From assembly GCA_016630955.3 (NCBI GenBank), contig CM049990.2, forward strand, positions 1,736,001-1,800,000: a DNA stretch of 64,000 nt, given 5' to 3'. Position numbers and translations under genes: made by a program. Shown piece after piece: positions 20,781 through 32,922 of this stretch (the first letter of the stretch is position 1; every line of letters starts with the position of its first letter). The notes under the pieces were generated by a model. That model made no database searches, was not told where the DNA came from, and saw only the letters and a program-made list of their open reading frames with translations. The DNA comes from Didymella arachidicola (taxonomy: Eukaryota; Ascomycota; Dothideomycetes; Pleosporales; Didymellaceae).

Positions 20781-21424
20781 ATGTCTACCATTGACGAAGA
20801 CTCCGTTGACGAGATTCTCTACCTTGCGCGTGCCAACGAGGGCAGTGAGCTTGAGCAGTTCCTCACAACACTCTCCGCACGAATCTCGAAACCCAAGGAC
20901 CAGATATTAACGGAGGCTGTTGACCCATACTCGCAGAATACTGCACTGCACTACGCTGCAGCGAACGGGCATATTGGTGGGTTGCGTGTGGTAACAGGCA
21001 CAGGACCTCGTTGATAAACTTTCCAGAGATTGTGAAATTCCTCCTATCAACATCGGACTCAAAGTCAGCGCCGTTCCTTAACCTCACAAATTCGTCCGGG
21101 AACACACCACTCCACTGGGCCAGTTTGAATGGGCGTCTCGAGGCGGTGAAGCTTCTCATTGAAGCCGGCGGCGACATCACAATCTTTAACAAGGCCGGGC
21201 ATGATGCCGTCTTCGAAGCAGAGGTTAACGATAAGAGGGAGGTGGTCGATTGGCTGCTTGGCCACGTCGAGGCGCTAGAGAAGAGCGTGGGTGGCGGCGC
21301 GAGTAATGGCGAGGGCAGTGCAGGCGGTGACGAGGAGATGGTGTTCAAAGCTGGAGACACAAGTGGGTCCATGGAGGATGTCACTGAGAAGATGGGGGAG
21401 ATGCAAACCAAAGATCCGCAATAG
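20781..21424 (+). CDS. YAR1: ankyrin-repeat protein of the Yar1 type (Rps3 chaperone)
   Basis: Two exons (20781-20976 and 21027-21424; 50-bp intron, GTGGGT donor) encode 197 residues, close to the 200 aa of yeast Yar1. The protein opens with an acidic N-terminus (MSTIDEDSVDEILYLARANE). It has two to three ankyrin repeats (NTALHYAAANGHIEIVKFLL across the splice, then GNTPLHWASLNGRLEAVKLL and NKAGHDAVFEAE). It ends in a Gly/Glu-rich acidic tail. In yeast Yar1 shields newly made ribosomal protein Rps3 until its delivery to the 40S precursor. The assignment rests on length, repeat layout and acidic tail; other small fungal ankyrin proteins share these, so the functional call is moderate. It is convergent with the WW-domain gene, 464 bp apart. 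Confidence 0.8.
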
Positions 21425-21888
21425 AACGAGAGTTGTGCGACAAGGAGCTACGGCTGCTTACTGCATGGCTGCAAGGCCCCGAGAGTTGGGGCCCCATGAA
21501 TTTGGACGTGCTACGCCTACTGATAGCATGATACCAGCGAACGACACGACGGTGCCGAGAGTGGCAACAGAACATGAGAGGCACCTGCATCTGATGGGGA
21601 ACACGATACGTTTGTATTACTCATACAGGATACGCTGTACATGGGGACACCTAGCAGAGGATAGCTAGGTGGTTGTGCCGGCCGCAAAGGGTATAGAAGG
21701 TCGACCAATACCCTTCGGTAGATGCTGGTGATAGATAAGAAAAAAGCAAGACAACTGCCGACAATCACTCTCTGCGACCAATGCATACAGTCCTACCTTG
21801 AACGCCAATACGCAATCTTTCGAATACTACGCTGCATTAGTGGACATAGCGACTTCACTTTCTTTATTCTTTCTTACCACCTATTGTC
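21425..21888. other. convergent intergenic region
   Basis: 464 bp between the 3' ends of two facing genes, expected to hold both polyadenylation regions. No gene or clear motif is seen. Confidence 0.5.
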
Positions 21889-22793
21889 TTAGTCACGCAG
21901 CCATGCACGGCGCTTCTCTTCTTTCTTTTCACGGCGCTTGTCCTTGAAGGCCTTGAGCTCCTTCTTATTCAGAGTTTTCCCACGTCGCTCTGCTTTCAGG
22001 CTCTTCCCATCGTGGCTGTTGGCTGCAGCGTCTACGTCGAAAAAGGCAGTCATTTGGCGTTTGCTCTTGTTCTCGTCGTTGTGCATATCAGGACCTTGTC
22101 CTGCAGTCTGAAACTTGCCAGTGAAACGATTGAAGTGGGCTTGAGCAGTGTAGTCGTTTGCAGTATTTGGAGGTGGCAAACCTGCAGCAATGGCGGCTGC
22201 AGCTTGAGCTGCCTCCTCTGCCTCCTCCTCTTCCTTTGATGCCTCCTGCGCATAGTCGGCAGTGGGGTCATAGCTTCCATGAATAGCTGGGTTGTATCCC
22301 CCCCATTTTCGCTTTGGCGGTGAGCTAGTGCCGGGCGCACCTGAGTATGAGGGTAGTGCAGAAGCGCTGTAAGTTCTGTTCAAATGAAAGATTAGGATGG
22401 AGAAGGAGATGTGAGATAGTATTTGTTAGCAAACCTGTCGTACGATGCAGTGCTGGTTGTCGTGGCCTCAGGCACACGTGGATTTTCCCATTGTGATGTC
22501 CCCGTCTTGTTGTTGTAGAAGTACCAAGCTTGCGCAGTGTTGTCCCAACGAGGCTCCCAGCCATCGTCCTCTGCGTCTGGCACAGGCTCGTCAGGAAGCG
22601 GAGGCGCCTCCTCGTCCGGCAATGGTGGATTCTCCTCTGAGACGGCACCTTCACTGCTTTCACTCGGTGCGCCTTCCGCTTCTGCTGGCAGCGCTGCGGG
22701 AGATGCACTTCGCTTGTGATCATGATCGCGGCCGGCGCTCTCGCTAGGATGCGCCTGTGCGGTTGGCGACGGCGTGACGTCGTTGAAGGACAT
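21889..22793 (-). CDS. WW-domain protein of unknown function
   Basis: Two exons (22435-22793 and 21889-22375; 59-bp intron) give a 281-residue soluble protein. Residues about 1-75 are disordered, acidic and Pro/Ser-rich (PPLPDEEAPPLPDE). A single WW domain follows at about 77-110, with both signature tryptophans (GWEPRWDNTAQAWYFYNNKT then TSQWENPRVP). The C-terminal half has a conserved-looking stretch (KRKWGGYNPAIHGSYDPTAD), an acidic/Ala-rich segment, and a strongly basic Lys/Arg tail (ELKAFKDKRREKKEEKRR) that could be a nuclear or RNA-associated signal. WW domains bind Pro-rich ligands; its partner is unknown. A related layout occurs in splicing-associated WW proteins, but I cannot assign one. 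Confidence 0.85.
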
Positions 22794-24977
22794 GGGGATA
22801 GCCTAGAGAGAATCTGTAGAATATTGAGGTTAGAACTAATGCACTAGAAAGAAAAAGGTTGTTGTATGGACGTTGCTGCTGCTGCTGCTGCTGTTGGGCG
22901 GGATGTTGTGGATGTGAGACAGCGGGAAACTTGAGTCGCGACTCGCGAACCTCTGTGCGATCTAGCGTCTTGGCCACGAGCTGCTGTCTGAGTCACGTGA
23001 AGTGCTCTCCGCACATGCCTGATTGGGGAGATATGCCCGTCTGGCTGTGCGAAAGGACCACATCGCTTGCTGAGGATCCCACAATTCATGCCTCGACGCC
23101 GTGGTATCAGGTCTGTTTTGTCACGTTCTGCTGCCAGACCGGCTTTGGCAGCGACATGACCTGCGCATCATTGCTGGGTTGGAGGCCTGGAAGCGTGCAG
23201 CCGAGGTCCTTGTGATGGAGCGCCTCAAGGGTCCTCCTCTTTGTCAAATCACAGAGGCCCGTCCCTCTCCGGAGGCTGCAAACGGTACGCTATGCTTGGT
23301 CGAGTGCTGATACTGGTTGACTCTCCACCCTGTCCCCTCAACAGGCGCCTCCTGTGGTGAACCGAGGACAGGGCCCGGGATCTTTTGGGCGCAGACCAAG
23401 CGGCATGCACGCAAAGCCAAGGCCAAGACGAAAGCCGTTGAGAGGAGGGCGTCCGTCTCGAGCTTCTGCTGGCCCAAATCGACTCCCGTCTCCCCCAACG
23501 CGCTCCGAATCGGTTCGTGTGCCGCCTAAGCTAAGCGGGGAAGCACATGTGTCGCTGCTTCACAACGTCAAACGATGTCATCCCACTCCACCGCGCTGCT
23601 CCCGCCTGAGGAGGTGCTTTGTTGGGTCCGGCCTGGCAGTGAAGGCCCGTCAGACCGAGCGCAGCATGTTGGTGAGGGCCTTTCACGGTCTCTTGTCGCC
23701 AACGCATGCCTTTCTGAGCTGCTAAATATGCTCTCGCTGCGGACCGGCGCCAGCACCAACTACATTTGTCCGACCAGTGCGAGTGCGAGTGGCCGCGAAC
23801 CTTAAGACAGGCCACGGCGCGCTCCAGTAGCGCATCTCGGGTGTTATGATGAAACTCAATAGGTGGAGAGCCTATTGGTTGCGGGCCGGCAAGGACATGT
23901 TCGCCTGCATCGCATCGCCAGTGCATGGATCGACAATCATCAGCAAGATGGCCCGGAGCGCTAGGCGGGGGACGGCCTGCGCCAGATCTGGGGGGCTGAG
24001 AAAAGCACTCACCATCATCTACGCCATACCTAGCCTTTCCCTCAATTGTGTGATCTGGACAGCTACTGCCGTGTCTTGCATCACCCAAACACGCTACGCG
24101 GCGAGCTTGCAGGAGAATTCCTGTCCGCTACGCTACTGCGGTATTGACATCGCAGCCACAAACGGACTCCCCACAACCCTCCCGGGGTACGCTGCATCCT
24201 CGGTTCTCAAACAGCAAAAGCTCCTTGACCTGTCCATCATTGCCTGCGCTACCGGGAACCTCAGTGCACAGCTAGGCTGCGCTGCTCCTCTCGCCGCCGC
24301 GGCCGCTCCGCTCCTGGTCCAATTCTTCGTCAGGGTCCGCCCCTGCCAGCTGTTGAACTTGCTGCACGGCTTGCCGTTGCTCCTTCACATTTATCTTTGC
24401 TACATGATCGGTGCTGATTGTATTTATTGCTACCGTCCCTCGCCGAGCGTCGAGCCACTTTGAACCCGCGCTCGTGCATGCCCAGACTGGATGGACGCCT
24501 AGAAGTTCCGTCTGCGCCGCAATCTTAACCCTGTATCCGTAAGTCAATCCCGTGTTGCTTCTGTACAACCCCTACAGGTGGTCCACTCTACCCTGCCGCT
24601 TCGGCTGCAGTTCAGCAGGAGCCGGACGGTGGTCAATCGAAACGTCAGCCCTGCACGGACTCACGGCTTCTTTGACATCGTCTCCAGATCCTAGTCGTTG
24701 CAACAACGCCGCAGAATCCTGCAGCACTCCAGACGCACACACTCAATTCTGCCGTCCCCTACCTGATTGTCTCCAGATAAATATACGTGTTCAACATTGT
24801 GGGCGTGAGTTGATGTAGTCGCTACATCTTGAGACAATCACGGCAATTTGGACCCCGATTGCCATTCCCATTGCTTCTTCTCAACCCCGACAGTCTCATG
24901 TGGATCCTCGGCCTAATCATCCACGAAGTCGTCTCACCCTAGGCACCGAATTCTAGAAGAGAACACCACTGTCTGTA
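22794..24977. other. divergent intergenic region, no gene supported
   Basis: About 2.2 kb between the divergent WW-domain and Zn2Cys6 genes. It contains a (TGC)6 microsatellite at about 22874-22891, in the likely WW-gene leader, and a TCACGTGA palindrome at 22993-23000 about 200 bp upstream of that gene. Open frames up to 205 codons exist on both strands (23531-24463) but have no recognisable domain and overlap antisense, so they are not called. Confidence 0.5.
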
Positions 24978-27745
24978 ATGATCCTCAACATGACCCATCC
25001 TTCCAGCATCCCTTCTCATGGAGGGCCTCCAGCGTCTTACCAGCCGTACTCCACCTCACAGAGCGAACATCACCGCTCACGAGACCTCAGTGAGAGCCAG
25101 AGTAGTACCCGACTGCCAAGCTTGCGCACTCTTCTGGAGCCGGAATTACTCGATAAACCTTCTGATCGTTCACTGCGACAAGTAGCCCCTCAAGCTACTC
25201 ACAATCGTTCCCCACCATACGCGTCGTCGAGTCCGCACTTGAAGCGAAGGCAAGATTTCGACAGCCACGTGCATAGTCAATTTGAGCGCAGTCCAGCAGC
25301 ACCTCAGATTTCATACGCTACAACCCCCTCGACACCAGGCTCTGCGCTCAGCACTGGCTCACTGGAACACCAATGCCATGGAAGCTCGCAATCCTTCTAC
25401 GACAATTCAGCCAGCAATGCCTTTCGCCAGCCATCGTCCGCGTCTGAGACGATACCCACAGTGTCGAGCCGTCCCGTGCACGATGAGACAGAGGACTCGG
25501 CAAGACCGGTCAGGAGGCGCATCGATGCACTCTCGCGAGCTCCTGTCCGCGCCTCAAGGTGTGTCGCGCAACGCGAGATCCCAGGCGAGGGTCTGTGCTA
25601 CATCTATGAAGATGGCACTTACTGCAGGGCCATCATCGACGGCGAACCTGTCAATCCATCTTGGGGTATCACTAAAGCTGGCAAGCCTCGCAAACGACTG
25701 GCTCAGGCATGCTTAACCTGCCGAGAGAAGAAGATCAAGTGCGAGCCCGGCTACCCCAAGTGCCACCAATGTGCCAAGTCGCAAAGGGTTTGCAGAGGGT
25801 AAGTTGCACATTATCTTTGCTCTGCGAGTCGCCGTTGTTTCAGATAGCTCGCCTACGTTGGAGTCTGCTAACCTCTGGCAGGGGTATGAATCAGCCCAAT
25901 CAAACCAGCCCACGCCATGGATCGATGGATGTGTCACCACCAGCCCCGGCAGCCGCGACTATCAAGAGCTATACAACAGAGTCTATGAGTCCGTCGGTGA
26001 GCTCAGAAAGGGCCAACCGCATCGCAGAGTTTCGAGAGAATCTACGAACAGCTGACGCTCGACACAACTGCCCTCCGTTGAAGGCACGAGACCCACTTCC
26101 CCCGCCTCCTGTTGCAAGTCCCCAAGGCCTGAACGTACAACCAAATGAGCCCGACTGGAGAGGTTTGGCAGATACTCGAGAGCATCCGGTAGCGAGCTTT
26201 GGTCTGTACCAAGACCACTTTGCTTTGCAGTGGGAACAAGACCCCAGCGATCTGGACCCAAGAACAACCCACCATATTTTAGAGTTGTACTTCGCACATG
26301 CCGGTCGAGCGACCTACGGCATGTTTCCTCGCAAGGCTTTCATGCTGTGGGCGCAGTCCGGCAAGAGGAAGAGTCAAGATGATCGGATGCTGTTGTACTC
26401 GGTACTTGCAATGGGCTCCCTATTCTCCCCAGAAGTAGAAAAAAGGTCACTAGGGAAACGTTTCGCAGCAGTCGCCACATATGCTGCAGAGAAGCGGTTT
26501 GGAAAGTTTAGTCTGCAACTCTGTCAGAGTCGCCTGCTTTTAGCACTCTACCACTTCGCTCAAGGCAAGTCGCAGGAGGCGTGGGACTTCTGTGGGAGTA
26601 GCCTGCGTGCGCTCAGTGCGCTGAAGCTGAACACGGAGGAAGGCGTGAAAGAGTTGATCGAAGGAGCACCCACACTTGAATATGGATTCGACCGTCTCAC
26701 CTTTGAAGAGTGCTGTCGGCGTACATTCTGGTCTGGTTTCCTGATGGATGTAAGTCTGGATGTGACGCGACTAACTACCACCATTGACCTAATGCAACAA
26801 CAGCGTTACAACGGATTTTTCGGTGGAACACTGTTCGTTGTAAGCATCGAGGACGCTTTCGTCAAGCTCCCATGCTTTGAGGTTGCCTACGAGTCTGGCA
26901 CACCTTGCGACACGCCCCTCTTCGATTTCGAACTCTTGAACCGCTTCGCACCTAAGACCCCTGTACTAGGTCATATGGCGTATCTGTGTCTCATATCTGC
27001 TCTCTGGGGCGATGTTTTGACCTTCACCGGGCGTGCAGTTCGCCGTCCTGACACCGGTTATGAGCAACATTACGAGTCGTTCTACACTAAGACTTACGAA
27101 CGCCTGGAAGGTTGGCATGCCATGTTGCCTCCCAACTTGCGCTACTCTACACAAAACCTCGAGAGAAGCATCAGTGAGGGTACCGTCGGTACCTTCATGT
27201 CGCTGCATGCCCTATACCACGCTTCCATCATTCGGCTCAACCGTCAGATCCGCATCAGTGCAATGCCTGCCGACAAGATCAATCGAAACATCGAACACGC
27301 ATTCAAGAACGCATCGAATTTCTTGTCCATGATGCACAGCCTAGCCCTTATCACCCGGCAGCAACGCAAAGACACGTCGGAGCATTTCTTTTCTACGCCA
27401 TTCCCAGGCTATGCACTCATGTTATCAATCGACGTCCTTTCAGCCGCTGGGATATCGACCACACTGCCTGAGTTAATCGACACAGTGGGTACCACGATGT
27501 CTTGCATCGACGAGCTTGCTACTTTCTGGGCATCTGCGCGCGCTCAGCACAAAGCTATTTCCAATCGTCTGCGCCAGCTCACAGATATTGCTATGGGGCA
27601 CAAGCACGGGGCTAATCAGGGCCAAGCAGGGCGATACTGGAGGATTGGAGAGAGTCTTGATGTAGCATTTGGAAATGACGATGCTATGTACAAGGCAGAT
27701 GAGCGAGAGCTCTTCGATGTTGTGGCACAGTGCGCAGGACGCTAG
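24978..27745 (+). CDS. Zn2Cys6 fungal transcription factor
   Basis: Three exons (24978-25798, 25882-26749, 26804-27745) encode 876 residues, a nuclear DNA-binding regulator. The first 200 residues are Ser/Pro-rich and disordered. A conserved block (GEGLCYIYEDGTYCRAIIDG) precedes the zinc cluster at about 245-272, with spacing C-x2-C-x6-C-x6-C-x2-C-x6-C (ACLTCREKKIKCEPGYPKC, HQCAKSQRVC). The C-terminal half is a helical fungal_trans-type middle homology region (LELYFAHAGRATYGMFPRKA, CCRRTFWSGFLMD). Intron 2 is 54 bp, a multiple of three, with a perfect GTAAGT donor and CTAAC branch; retained, it would add 18 residues without a stop. The start could be the second ATG at 24990. Target genes are unknown; it is not in an evident cluster. 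Confidence 0.88.
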
Positions 27746-30700
27746 GTCGCGCCTTCAATCTCAGCATCCCACACCACATTTCAGGAAGCATCTATCACTG
27801 TTGCATCGACATATGTACAACATGAACAGGAGCACATCGCTCCATCAAAAATAACAGGATATGCTCCAAGAAATAGAAACGGCATACCTCTCACCGAGGT
27901 CTAATGACATAATGTTCAATCATCGAGATCTCCTCCCTGTTCCCTCTTTGCATGACCCCACGCGCCCCCTTTCCATCTTACTCGTGAACCCAGATTTGCC
28001 AGGGTAGTCAGCTGCAGGAACAAGTACCTGCCGGCGAACATCTACCGTATGCCCCCAACATTGAGCCTCTGGACATCTCTCCGACTGGGAATATCTTAGT
28101 GCAACTGCCGCTAACCTCATTGTTTCCTTAGCGGCTGGAGTCGCGCAGGTGATGCATAGCCTCACAGTAGCCGGTTGCTTCCTTCTCTAGTAGATGCAAG
28201 TAGCCGGAAGTTTTATGGTCGGGTATCGATAGTCTGCTGTAGCCTCATGGCTTACTGGTGGTGGCTGATCGAGCGGATGGTTCATGGCTCGTGGCTTGCA
28301 GGACACTATTCTGATCCGATCAAAGGTTCAGTAGCCGGCATGGCCGGCCTCGTATTTCCATCATGCAACGAAAGCACATGTAAACCTTGTGCGAACCGGA
28401 TAGACAAGGCATATAAGCTTACTACGCAGCCAAAGTCTAGATGCGCTGAGATCTACTGGTATGTAGGAAGGGCTAGTGTGGCTTATTGAGGCTGACGTTG
28501 CGCCACGAACTTTGACGTTCACGGTCTCAGGTGGGCGAGTAGTATAGCGGCAGATCGGCGAATGGAAGATGTCATGTTCCGGTGCATGGCGGACGTCCTG
28601 CCGTTGCATCTGTGAGGGATCTGCACGATAGGCATCACAAGTCGAGGCTAATCGTTAACTTCAACATCGGTGCTCAGACCTGCCTCGACGAGAACACTAG
28701 ATAAGTCCGCGGAAACACGGTCTCAACGTGTGGATACTTTCCATGTTGTGTAACAACGTCGATCTCGGATCGTTGGAGCGGTCAACTCACATCTCGGCGG
28801 AGCAGCGGGGCGGGACGACGGCTGCCCTCGGTTAGGAGTATATGCCGGGTTATATAGGTGGATCATGGTCAAATGCAACCTTCAGGTTGTGCTTCCGGCT
28901 GCCTCTATTGCCCGGGTGCAGGTGATTATGTATACCCGCAGCAGGATTCGAAGAAAGCAGAGAGATGCACGTACGCCCTGAGAGTAGGATTGATAATTAA
29001 GAGGCATTTTCTTTCAAAACGTATCCAAGCTCGCGCATTGTGCCGAAGTTCGCGCAATGTACGCTGCAAACGGTGTGTAAGCGAATGTTGAGTTCCAGAC
29101 TTCAGAAGAGCACGTAGCGTGACGAGGTCGTGCCTGTTGCCAGATTGTGGTTGAGGCAGGTGCACACGAGACCCTCTCTGAAGCCGGCCTTAGAATTCAA
29201 CAACTCCAACGGAAATCATGGCCGGTACAACAATCACGAAACATGTCTCAGTCGCGCAAAGTCTAGATTAAAGAGCCTGCAATGAAGCGAGACAACACGG
29301 CGGGAAGGCGCACCTGATCACATCTCTTCTATCTAGGGCGAGACCAGCAACTGGTTGAATGCAGCCAAGATCCAAGCATCATCAGTGTTGGAGATCATCA
29401 TGCCACTGTGATGGCGTCCAGTGCGCCATCATGTTGTCCCTGCCTGTCCCATCGTCAGCGACCCGAGGAGACGCAGCGTGTTTGTGTAATATTCGCACGG
29501 GAGGCGGTCAGACGGATCAGCCGTCTACCCGGCAGTGGCAGCTAGCTCAGTTGCCGGACAAGTTGCGGGGTGTAGGAGTAAGATCACTGAACTTGGGGCA
29601 AGACATCAGGGTTCTGTGTCAGGAGGGCTCCGCGTAGAGGCACATCCATGGATACTCGCGAGCAGAGCGTTCGTCTCTCCCTGTGGTAGATCCGCATGCA
29701 AGAGTTAAGAGCTTTGGGCTACTGCTGCGCGACAGTCTGATATTGAGCTCATTGTCGTCGACTGCAGCTACTCACGGCAAGCAGCCTCTACAACAATGTT
29801 TCCTTAGCTCAAGAGACCTTTGACCAGCCTGATCGGCTTTGCTCAGTATGACCGTGCCTCTCCTCACGTAACAACCGAGCGACAAAATGGAGAGCCCTCG
29901 CACTCTCATCTGGCACTCTAAGATACACGAGCGAGGAACGCTGACAACAGGCTAGGCATTGAGCGGACGACAGACATCACCCTCCTAACGCCTATCGCGC
30001 ACGTAAGCGGCTAGCGTTGGGATCCACAACGTCAATAACTTCGATTCTGTTCCCATGAATGCCCTTACGCTTCGAATTCCTCCATCTGTACATAGTATCT
30101 GCAAGGTATCGCGGTCACAACGATATTCCCCAGCAAGGCCCGGCGCACCTCAAGTGGATCAAAGTCATGCACGTGTGTCATCCCGCTTCCCTCTCCAATC
30201 TATTGTTGGAATAGGCCCGCATTTGGCAAACAGGGCTATCGTGTCCTGGCGAACCTAGAAGATGCTTGCGAGATCTGCGAGTTGCGTGAGGTTTTCAGCA
30301 GTAGCTGATAAGTTCTCTGTAGACCAACAGGCACCTTGACAACTCTAACCAGTCATTGTGGTCACAATTGTCTTTGTTGGCTAAAGGTAGAGGTTCAGAG
30401 GTTCCATTTGACTGATGGACTCGCCGGATCTTCACGAGCTATGCTGCAACCTCATCGCCAAGAAAATGTAACGAGGTTAAGGTCTTTAATCTGAGAGGCG
30501 ATTAAGTCCAGCCAGTACAGAGTCCTCCGTAGACTTTTCATAAAGGTGAAGTCTGGATTCAACATCGGGTTTTCTCCGTGCTGGTTTGGTCTCTGCTTGG
30601 CCGCAAATCGCAGTCGGCCATTGGATCCAGGAGGGATTCAGGATAGTAATGACATCAAAACAGTCCGCGGTATCCGCGCGCCTTGATGAGCTCAGGCGAT

Positions 30701-30911
30701 GCTTCGTTGCCTTGAAGCTCGCTCATCTTCGTGGGCGAATCCGCTGCAGGCCTAGACTGTCGCCTCCTCTTCTCAGCCGAGGAATCTGCTCTGATGCTTC
30801 ATCAACCTCCAGGAGGTCTCCGTCGTCATATTCTGTCGTGCAATCTCCGATTTCGAACCCAAATATCTTCCTGCATACATGTTCGAGAGGCTCTGAGTCA
30901 GGTTCGGGGTC
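27746..30911. other. intergenic, no gene supported
   Basis: About 3.2 kb between the 3' ends of the Zn2Cys6 gene (+) and GTR1 (-), so a convergent gap of unusual size. Open frames are all under about 110 codons with no recognisable domain, and no terminal repeats stood out. It may hold decayed sequence or non-coding transcripts; neither is demonstrated. Confidence 0.45.
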
Positions 30912-31999
30912 CTAGCCTATGACCTTCTCCTTGCCTTTGCTACTCTCCATAGTGTCTGCCGAGCCAGCGAATGCTTGCTGGATTGGAGGACGAGGCTTCG
31001 AAGCAATGTCGAGTTCTGCAAACCGAGGTCGAACCTGGAAGATGTTGACGCGGGCAGCATTAAAGACTTGCTCAGAGGGAGGGATGGTGACAGCAAGGTT
31101 GGTGTTCTCTGTAAGGCGTGTGATGAAGAACATGAACCTGCCAGTCTTGATCTGCATCTCAGCAAAATTGGCGCTTCCAGCGGGAATGTTTGTATGCTTG
31201 GCCATACTCTGCTTGTGCGTCTTGAGGATGCTGGATATGCGCTCAAAGCGATCATGGAACGGGTTGTCTTCACCGTCTCCTCGAGTGACATGCGCGACTG
31301 TAAGGCAAGTTGTGCGCTCGTACAGTACGAGCTCTCGTGCATCGATGATATCCGCCAGCTGCGTCAGGAGGGCTTCGATGGTACCAGCGTTGGGGATGAG
31401 GAAGTAGATAATCTTCGTCCAAGCCTTGTACAAGCTCTGATCCCAGATGCTTGTAGGAAAGAACTCGACTGTGTCGCTGAAGCCTTCGCTGGCATCTCGA
31501 ATGTAATTCGAGCGTTCGTGGTACATAGCCTCTCGAAGACGCTGTTGTACCAAATCCATCTTGTGAATAAGACAGAAGACCTTGGCGGTTGGGCTGCATT
31601 CATGGAGGGCACGGATAATGTTCGAGTAGGAGACGACGTCAGCCTGGAACTCGCGGGACTCGATATCGAAGACGAATATGAGGACGGCTACGGAGCCAAA
31701 GACATGGCTGCGTGACTGCGTGAGGTAGTTCTCGACGAACCCATCTTGACTGTACAAAGTCAGTACTAGTCATCCCAGTCATAATCTCTGTTCAAATACC
31801 CTCCACAATCCCACAAATTGAGCATAAGGTTGCCCATGAACTTGATATTGCTGTGCTCGACATCGATAGTAGCACCCAGCCTGCGAACATCCTTGGCAAC
31901 ATAGTTACTGAACACGATACTCCTCATAGACGACTTGCCGGCCCCACTCTTGCCCATCAGCAGCACCTTGCGCTGCTTCTGGCGCTTCTGAGAGTTCAT
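30912..31999 (-). CDS. GTR1: Rag-family GTPase Gtr1 (RagA/B type)
   Basis: Two exons (31800-31999, 30912-31749; 50-bp intron) give 345 residues. The N-terminal G domain shows the P-loop [10 protein letters not shown] (about 17-26), the switch I region with [10 protein letters not shown], and the Walker B/G3 motif LWDCGGQDGF that spans the splice site, followed by [20 protein letters not shown]. The G4 motif is HKMDLV. The C-terminal part is the roadblock-like dimerisation region. These features fit the RagA/RagB/Gtr1 side rather than RagC/Gtr2. With Gtr2 and the EGO complex on the vacuole, Gtr1 signals amino-acid status to TORC1. It lies upstream of nothing on its strand; URC4 is the next gene 5', about 920 bp away. 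The frame is clean. Confidence 0.94.
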
Positions 32000-32922
32000 C
32001 TTGGACGAGTGTTTGATTGACGTGTGGAACGTGGCCGGAAACGGAGGCGTAGGGGTAGTTGCGCCTGACGTCGTTCTCGGATACCCTATCTGAGATTAGA
32101 AGTGAACAGGCTGGTGGAACGGCGTGGCGTGTGGCGTGGGGCGTGGGGCGTGGTCGAGGGCGTGGTCGAGGGCGTGTTCAAAATGAGGGTTATCAAATGA
32201 CGTCGATAACGGCTATCGTCGCGTGGGGGAAAAAGTAATGAGAGCGTAGACGAACGGCAGAGCGAGAGATTGAGCGAAGGTCGCCGCAACGTGCACTATT
32301 AAATAGACGCGTAGCATGAACAATAGCTTCGCGAGTGAGGTCAGTGACCTCGTACGCGGCAGGAGCGTTGGAGCTTGGGCGCGTTCAGAACCCTTGCTTG
32401 GCACATGCATTCTGCTTCAGATCACGAGCCAACGGCTTGCAGAGCCGCAACCCCTGACCTTACGGGCTCTTATACGAAATCATTGATGTGGGATGAACGA
32501 TCGGCATGCAGTAGTACCATGTCTTTCCGATTACGTTAAATGATTATCGAATTCGCAGTCCGCTGCGTTCAAGCGCGTAGATTCCTGGACCGAGGTCCTA
32601 CTATTTTACAATTCCATTTTCCTTACCCTAGATGTCTATCATCTAGACATGTCCCGTGTAGAAGTGAAGAACATAGGAGATCGCAGTAAATGGCTAGCAA
32701 ACATGCTAATGAAGACTGATGTGTCGCTCAAGCCATAAAGTCAGATATGCCGCCGTGGTGCCGACCGTCGAGATCGTGCATCATGAATTTCCAAATTGAC
32801 TGCGGCCGTGCCACTGCCACTGCCAACGGTAATGTAAATGGTCCTGATAAACGGCGTGTTGGTATTGCGCGCCGTCGAACCCAAACAACGAAATAAAGCG
32901 GGAGAGGAATCTCAGGGGTATC
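32000..32922. other. GTR1 promoter region and URC4 3' flank
   Basis: About 920 bp between two genes on the - strand. It contains a GC-rich tandem repeat at 32121-32176 (separate entry). No coding segment is supported. Confidence 0.5.
32121..32176. repeat. short GC-rich tandem repeat upstream of GTR1
   Basis: A run of GGCGTG-type units grading into two copies of GGGCGTGGTCGA, about 120-180 bp upstream of the GTR1 start codon. It is a small minisatellite; any promoter role is speculative. Confidence 0.7.

Noticed and set aside
23531..24463. Overlapping open frames of 185 (-) and 205 (+) codons
   Set aside because: No domain, no convincing hydrophobic or coil pattern, antisense overlap with each other, and no splice-joined extension.
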